Source: Croceibacterium_A sp044506885
GTDB taxonomy: Bacteria; Pseudomonadota; Alphaproteobacteria; Sphingomonadales; Sphingomonadaceae
Assembly (NCBI GenBank): GCA_044506885.1
Contig: JBIQKC010000066.1
Span: forward strand, 1 to 7,707
DNA: 7,707 bases
Reading direction: 5' to 3'
Each line of letters begins with the position of its first letter. The stretch's first letter is position 1. Positions 4,997 through 7,707 of the stretch are shown one piece after another. The notes below the pieces were generated by a model. It was not told the origin of the DNA and searched no databases. It worked only from the letters and a program-made list of their open reading frames with translations. The position numbers were made by a program, and so were the translations under genes.

Positions 4997-5974
4997 GTGG
5001 CCGTCGCCATTGCCACGGCCGCGGCTCTGAATGCCGGATTCTTTTCGGCGGCTACTGCGCCGACGCCCATGGGCGTCGCCGCCGCTCTCGCCGCCTCGAC
5101 GGCCGCGACGCTGACCGCGGCGTTGCTGGCGCTCAATCAGTGGGGCGCCCGGGACGACTGCATGTACCTCGTCTGCGCGCCCAATCTCGATAGAATCCGC
5201 ACCGCGCTGATCGCGGCGATCGCCTCGGTCACCGCGCTCGCGGCGACTTGCGCCGAGATCGCCGGCTTCGCGTGGATCCCGTTCGTCGCGCAGATCCCGA
5301 TGTGGGCGGCCTACGCGACCGCGGGCGCGACCGCGGCCAGCCTGGCCGCGCTGGTCCCGCTGTGGGATGCGCTGACCTACTGCCAGATCGACGGCCCGAT
5401 CGCTTCGCAGACGAGCCATCTCGAGCCGGGAGAGAAGAAGGGCGACCGCTGGTTCCTGCGGCTCACGCCCGCAAGCGGAGCGGACTTCGCGCAGGCGTCG
5501 AAGACCTCGGCGCGTGGCGATGACGGGCTCACGCTGAGCAACCCGTACCTCGACTGCACCTTGCGCAACGTCCAGGAATGGCAGGTCGCCGCCACCGCGA
5601 CGATCTACGGCGGTCCGTCGCTGCCGGTGCAGTTTGCGTGGAAGTTTGCCGGGACCGATGTGACGGGCTCGTCGGCCCCGGGCGGCGCGACGGTATCCAA
5701 CATCGTGCTCAAGAGCGCGCCGCTCGCCGCTCCGGCACTGCTCGAAGTCACCGCGACCGACGCGGCCGGATATTCGCGAACCAAGCAGGCCGAGATATCG
5801 CTCGGCGATCTCGACATGAAATGCCATCTCATCCTCCACTTCATACCGGAGTGGAAGCAGATCCCGACCGAGCCTCCGGGACCGGTGGAGATCAACTTGA
5901 AGATTCAGGCGCTGCTCGATCTGGCCCGGAAGGTCCCGCTGGCGCCGCAGCCGGGCCGCTCGGGGATACGGTGA
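4997..5974 (+). CDS. unrecognised membrane protein with C-terminal beta-rich domain; 5' end uncertain
   Basis: I do not recognise this family. From GTG 4997 it is 325 residues. The first 135 or so are Ala-rich hydrophobic helices: the remainder of a first helix (VAVAIATAAALNAGFF), then about 24-47, 68-93 and 100-126 (WAAYATAGATAASLAALVPL). After these comes a soluble part with strand-like repeats (RWFLRLTP, EWQVAATATIYGG, LLEVTATDAAGYSRTKQAEI) that looks Ig- or beta-sandwich-like, then a Pro-rich tail. The frame appears coding further upstream (TTC 4922 onward, with ELIGRARTLIWTSTGTFAG completing the first helix) but has no ATG, GTG or TTG between the in-frame TAG at 4919 and 4997. GTG 4997 has no Shine-Dalgarno and follows a hairpin. 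The gene may be 5'-truncated or interrupted. Confidence 0.6.
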   Translation: MAVAIATAAALNAGFFSAATAPTPMGVAAALAASTAATLTAALLALNQWGARDDCMYLVCAPNLDRIRTALIAAIASVTALAATCAEIAGFAWIPFVAQIPMWAAYATAGATAASLAALVPLWDALTYCQIDGPIASQTSHLEPGEKKGDRWFLRLTPASGADFAQASKTSARGDDGLTLSNPYLDCTLRNVQEWQVAATATIYGGPSLPVQFAWKFAGTDVTGSSAPGGATVSNIVLKSAPLAAPALLEVTATDAAGYSRTKQAEISLGDLDMKCHLILHFIPEWKQIPTEPPGPVEINLKIQALLDLARKVPLAPQPGRSGIR

Positions 5975-6050
5975 CCGTGCCCTTGGCTGCGCCAGGAATC
6001 GGGCCAGGCTGCAGTGGGCCGAGATGATCGAGGGTTGCCGGGGTACCGTA

Positions 6051-6109
6051 ATGACGTTCCCGCCCGCATCGGCGCAGCTTGAGCGGCGGGCGCGGGCAGG
6101 GCGACGGCC
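6051..6109. repeat. dispersed repeat, copy 2
   Basis: Second copy of the sequence at 3908-3966. In minus-strand reading it again carries a start-like ATG followed by codons for RAGTS, but no gene follows, so here it is a detached leader plus start region or a free-standing intergenic repeat. Confidence 0.65.
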
Positions 6110-6317
6110 GAGTGGGAACGCGGTAGCGGCGCGGACACGCCCGCGCCGCCGCCCGCTTTTCGCTTTCCTACAGCCGATGTTCCCTCTACGTTCCGAGTCG
6201 CTCTTTGACATCGTGAGCCCCCTTCCATTCGCGGCGCGCCGGCCCGCCGGCGCCTGCGCCGCCGCACGCCATCGTCACGATCATGGACCCAGCTCCCCTG
6301 CATCCTTTTCGGCTGTG

Positions 6318-6386
6318 CCCTGTGCCCATTCGCCGCCAGGCTGCTGAAACGATGCCCAATTCCCGGCCCCGGTGTAGGGCACAGGG
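6318..6386. repeat. 10-bp inverted repeat
   Basis: CCCTGTGCCC (6318-6327) and its exact complement GGGCACAGGG (6377-6386), 49 bp apart. A related direct sequence TGTGCCTTGTGTGCCCAT follows at 6387-6404. It lies about 145 bp upstream of the nucleotidyltransferase start; it could be an operator-type site or a relic. No role is shown. Confidence 0.4.
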
Positions 6387-6530
6387 TGTGCCTTGTGTGC
6401 CCATCCGCGAGCGCGGCAGGGCTACCCTGACAGGTGCGGATTCCCCCCGCGCCCCGAGCCGAGAGGCGCGCCGCGCCGCATCCCGCGCGGCCTCTTTGCG
6501 TCTTCGTGCGAGATATCTTACCCCGAGCGG

Positions 6531-7082
6531 GTGAGCGCCTACCGTCCCGAATTCGAAGCCGCGCTGCGCCTGTTCGCGCGCGCCAGCGAAGCGATGCACC
6601 GGCGCGGGTTCCAGCGGCCGATCCTGGTGGGCGGCGCGGCAGCGGAGCTGTGGTCGCTCAGCGCGGTGACGACCGGCGACCTCGACGTGTGCACCGTGCG
6701 CCAGGCCGAGTTCGAGGAAGAGTTGCAGCGGCTCGGCTTCGTCCGCCCTTCGGGGGCCGGACAGCTGCTCAAGGGCCTGGTTCACCCCGATCTCAAGCTC
6801 GGCTTCGAGGTCGTCGCCGAAGTGCCGATGGACGGCAACGTCGAGGCCGCGCACGTGCGGCTGGTCGAGCCGATCGGCGAAGCCGCGCTGTTTCGCGTCA
6901 TATCGGTCGAAGACCTGATCGCCGATCGCATGGGCCAGTACGCCTCCGGCACGGCCCCCGACCGGCGCGAACAGGCGCGCCTGCTGCTGGCCCTTAACCC
7001 GGCGGTCGATCGCGCCTATCTTGACCGGCGCATTCGGGAAGAAAGTTCGGGCGACTATGGCCTCGCGGACATCGAAGACTAA
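6531..7082 (+). CDS. AbiEii-like nucleotidyltransferase family protein
   Basis: A 183-residue protein with the polymerase-beta-type nucleotidyltransferase signature in its AbiEii/DUF6036-like form. RPILVGGAAAELWSL (G34, G35) is followed by TTGDLDVCTV (D50, D52), a possible third acid in LGFEVV (E93), and the family-typical ISVEDLIADRMGQY (about 124-137). Such proteins transfer nucleotides to tRNA or protein and often act as toxins in abortive-infection or TA modules; the target here is unknown. I chose GTG 6531 because near-identity with the truncated duplicate at 4737 begins at this codon and falls off before it, although the frame is open to an ATG at 6393. A weak GAGCGG precedes it. The end overlaps the next gene by 26 nt, suggesting a coupled pair. 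Confidence 0.82.
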   Translation: MSAYRPEFEAALRLFARASEAMHRRGFQRPILVGGAAAELWSLSAVTTGDLDVCTVRQAEFEEELQRLGFVRPSGAGQLLKGLVHPDLKLGFEVVAEVPMDGNVEAAHVRLVEPIGEAALFRVISVEDLIADRMGQYASGTAPDRREQARLLLALNPAVDRAYLDRRIREESSGDYGLADIED

Positions 7083-7245
7083 TTCCGATCAGCCGGTCAT
7101 CCGCATGGCGGAGCTGGGCGCACGCCTTGCCGCCCGCCGCGCCGAGCTGGGCATCCCGGAACTGCCCCGCAACGCCGGCAAGAACCGCACCGCCAGCAAG
7201 CGCGCGCTGCTCAAGGCGATCGCGGACGCCGGCGGCAAGTGGTGA
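7057..7245 (+). CDS. small basic protein overlapping the nucleotidyltransferase gene
   Basis: A 62-residue protein from ATG 7057, MASRTSKTNS..., with a helical middle (MAELGARLAARRAELGIPEL) and a Lys/Arg-rich end (NRTASKRALLKAIADAGGKW). I do not recognise a named family. The charge pattern would suit a nucleic-acid-binding or partner-binding role. A GAAGAAAG stretch lies about 10 nt upstream of the ATG, inside the nucleotidyltransferase gene. The alternative start TTG 7021 would add 12 residues. The 26-nt overlap and same direction argue for translational coupling and a joint function, perhaps as the partner of a toxin-like nucleotidyltransferase. That is inference from arrangement only. Confidence 0.68.
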   Translation: MASRTSKTNSDQPVIRMAELGARLAARRAELGIPELPRNAGKNRTASKRALLKAIADAGGKW

Positions 7246-7250
7246 CGTTG

Positions 7251-7298
7251 ACCCGCTCATCCCGAGCCCGTCGCACCCGCTCATCCTGAGCCTGTCGA
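7251..7298. repeat. tandem duplication of a 24-bp dispersed repeat
   Basis: Two adjacent 24-bp units (7251-7274 and 7275-7298), each starting ACCCGCTCATCC, match at 21 of 24 positions. The second, read on the minus strand, is the CCTTCGACAGGCTCAGGA repeat also found at 4677. They fill the gap between two convergent genes. Confidence 0.7.
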
Positions 7299-7707
7299 AG
7301 GACCGCACAGCGGCTCCGCCAGCTGCGCCATCACGCTCCCTTGCGGATAAGTCTCGAACGCCCCGGGCTGGTTGCTCCCGGTCATCTCGCCGTTGCGCCG
7401 GGCCACCGCGGCCGAGATGCGGCGGGCACGGGCGGCGGCGCAGTCGAGCTCGAACACCTCGATGGCCGAGGCGGTGTCGCCCTCGGCGTACTCGGTCCTG
7501 AGGGCGAAGGTCAGCACGGCGCCGTCGCGGTAGCGGGCCTCGGAGATGCTCAGCGTGGCGCCGTCGTCGAGCGTGCCGAGCTCGGCCCACGGCCCGGGCT
7601 GGAACGCGCTCGCATCGGGCGCAACGTCCTGCGCCCGCGCCGGCTGCCCCGCCAGCGCGGCGGCGAGGGCGAGGGCGCAGGCGAGCCTGGCGAGGGCGCT
7701 CGTGGTC
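7281..7707 (-). CDS. secreted surface-adhesin-E-like protein (5' end outside window)
   Basis: The last 141 codons of a gene that enters from the right edge. The visible N-terminal part looks like a signal peptide with a hydrophobic core and an Ala-X-Ala type cleavage site (CALALAAALAGQPARAQ), so the protein should be exported to the periplasm or surface. The mature part (GTLDDGATLSISEARYRDG, TFALRTEY, VFELDCAAARARRIS, GAFETYPQGSVMAQLAEPLC) has the strand order and two cysteines typical of surface-adhesin-protein-E-like proteins (the Haemophilus protein E fold). That assignment is by pattern only. The natural end appears to be near LC. The final GPSTGSG and TGA are encoded by a dispersed repeat that abuts the gene. 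The true start is not visible. Confidence 0.75.
   Translation of the reverse strand, partial: TTSALARLACALALAAALAGQPARAQDVAPDASAFQPGPWAELGTLDDGATLSISEARYRDGAVLTFALRTEYAEGDTASAIEVFELDCAAARARRISAAVARRNGEMTGSNQPGAFETYPQGSVMAQLAEPLCGPSTGSG

Larger units (their letters stand above)
5975..6530. other. gene-free region with repeats
   Basis: No convincing gene on either strand in these 556 bp; open frames here look like GC-rich shadows without family features. It holds a repeat copy (6051-6109), a GC-rich potential hairpin (GCGGCGC 6231-6237 with GCGCCGC 6256-6262), an inverted repeat (6318-6386), and the leader of the nucleotidyltransferase gene. A TTGACA at 6205-6210 has no acceptable -10 at 17 nt. 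Confidence 0.6.

Noticed and set aside
4976..6211. Long minus-strand open frame of 411 codons
   Set aside because: Very rich in Arg, Ala and Gly with no domain or motif, antisense to the membrane-protein gene; a typical GC-rich shadow frame.
6205..6233. TTGACA as a -35 promoter element
   Set aside because: The sequence 17 nt downstream (TTCGCG) does not resemble a -10 element.
6393..6530. N-terminal extension of the nucleotidyltransferase from ATG 6393
   Set aside because: The extension is Arg/Pro-rich without family features, and near-identity to the duplicate at 4737 begins only at GTG 6531.
1..7707. CRISPR array
   Set aside because: No regularly spaced direct repeats with unique spacers were seen; the repeats present are dispersed or simple tandem pairs.

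Overview
The window is high-GC bacterial DNA. It most likely comes from an alphaproteobacterium of the Sphingomonadales. This is inferred from the GC-rich codon use, dispersed repeats of the CCTTCGACAGGCTCAGGA type, and a surface-adhesin-E-like secreted protein; no marker gene fixes the taxon. The left edge is a core gene, the 3' end of uvrA. The rest reads as an accessory region of small toxin-antitoxin or defence-like modules, relics and repeats.

Layout, left to right. Positions 1-452 (+) hold the uvrA C-terminus. Converging on it is an AT-rich, clearly foreign gene (543-2228, -) for an OLD-like protein with an ABC-type ATPase domain and a C-terminal TOPRIM-like nuclease domain, a candidate anti-phage protein. 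Just upstream of it lies a dead fragment of a REP-associated Y1 transposase (2419-2578, +), bounded by two direct copies of a GTGACAGTGCACTAAA-type motif. Next is a MntA/HepT pair on the minus strand: the MntA-like nucleotidyltransferase is intact (2969-3265), but the HepT-like gene is broken by an apparent 1-base deletion (2639-2979). A two-helix membrane protein follows (3336-3926, -), then a translationally coupled DUF433 antitoxin / DUF5615 PIN-like toxin pair (4071-4624, -).

The right half is mostly plus strand. A 76-bp truncated copy of a nucleotidyltransferase gene (4737-4812) precedes an unrecognised membrane protein (4997-5974). The reading frame of that protein looks coding upstream of its first available start, back to an in-frame TAG. 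After it comes about 550 bp without a gene, holding a second copy of the repeat found at the start of the membrane gene at 3926. The full-length AbiEii-like nucleotidyltransferase gene follows (6531-7082), overlapped by a small basic protein gene (7057-7245). At the right edge is a convergent, partial secreted surface-adhesin-E-like gene (7281-7707, -), whose last codons and stop are supplied by a dispersed repeat.

Taken together, this is a patchwork of at least four defence or TA-type modules in different states of decay (OLD-like, MntA/HepT, DUF433/DUF5615, AbiEii-like nucleotidyltransferase with a small partner), with dispersed repeats at many junctions. The two less usual items are the OLD-like protein and the nucleotidyltransferase plus 62-residue basic protein pair. 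Both functions are inferences from motifs and context.
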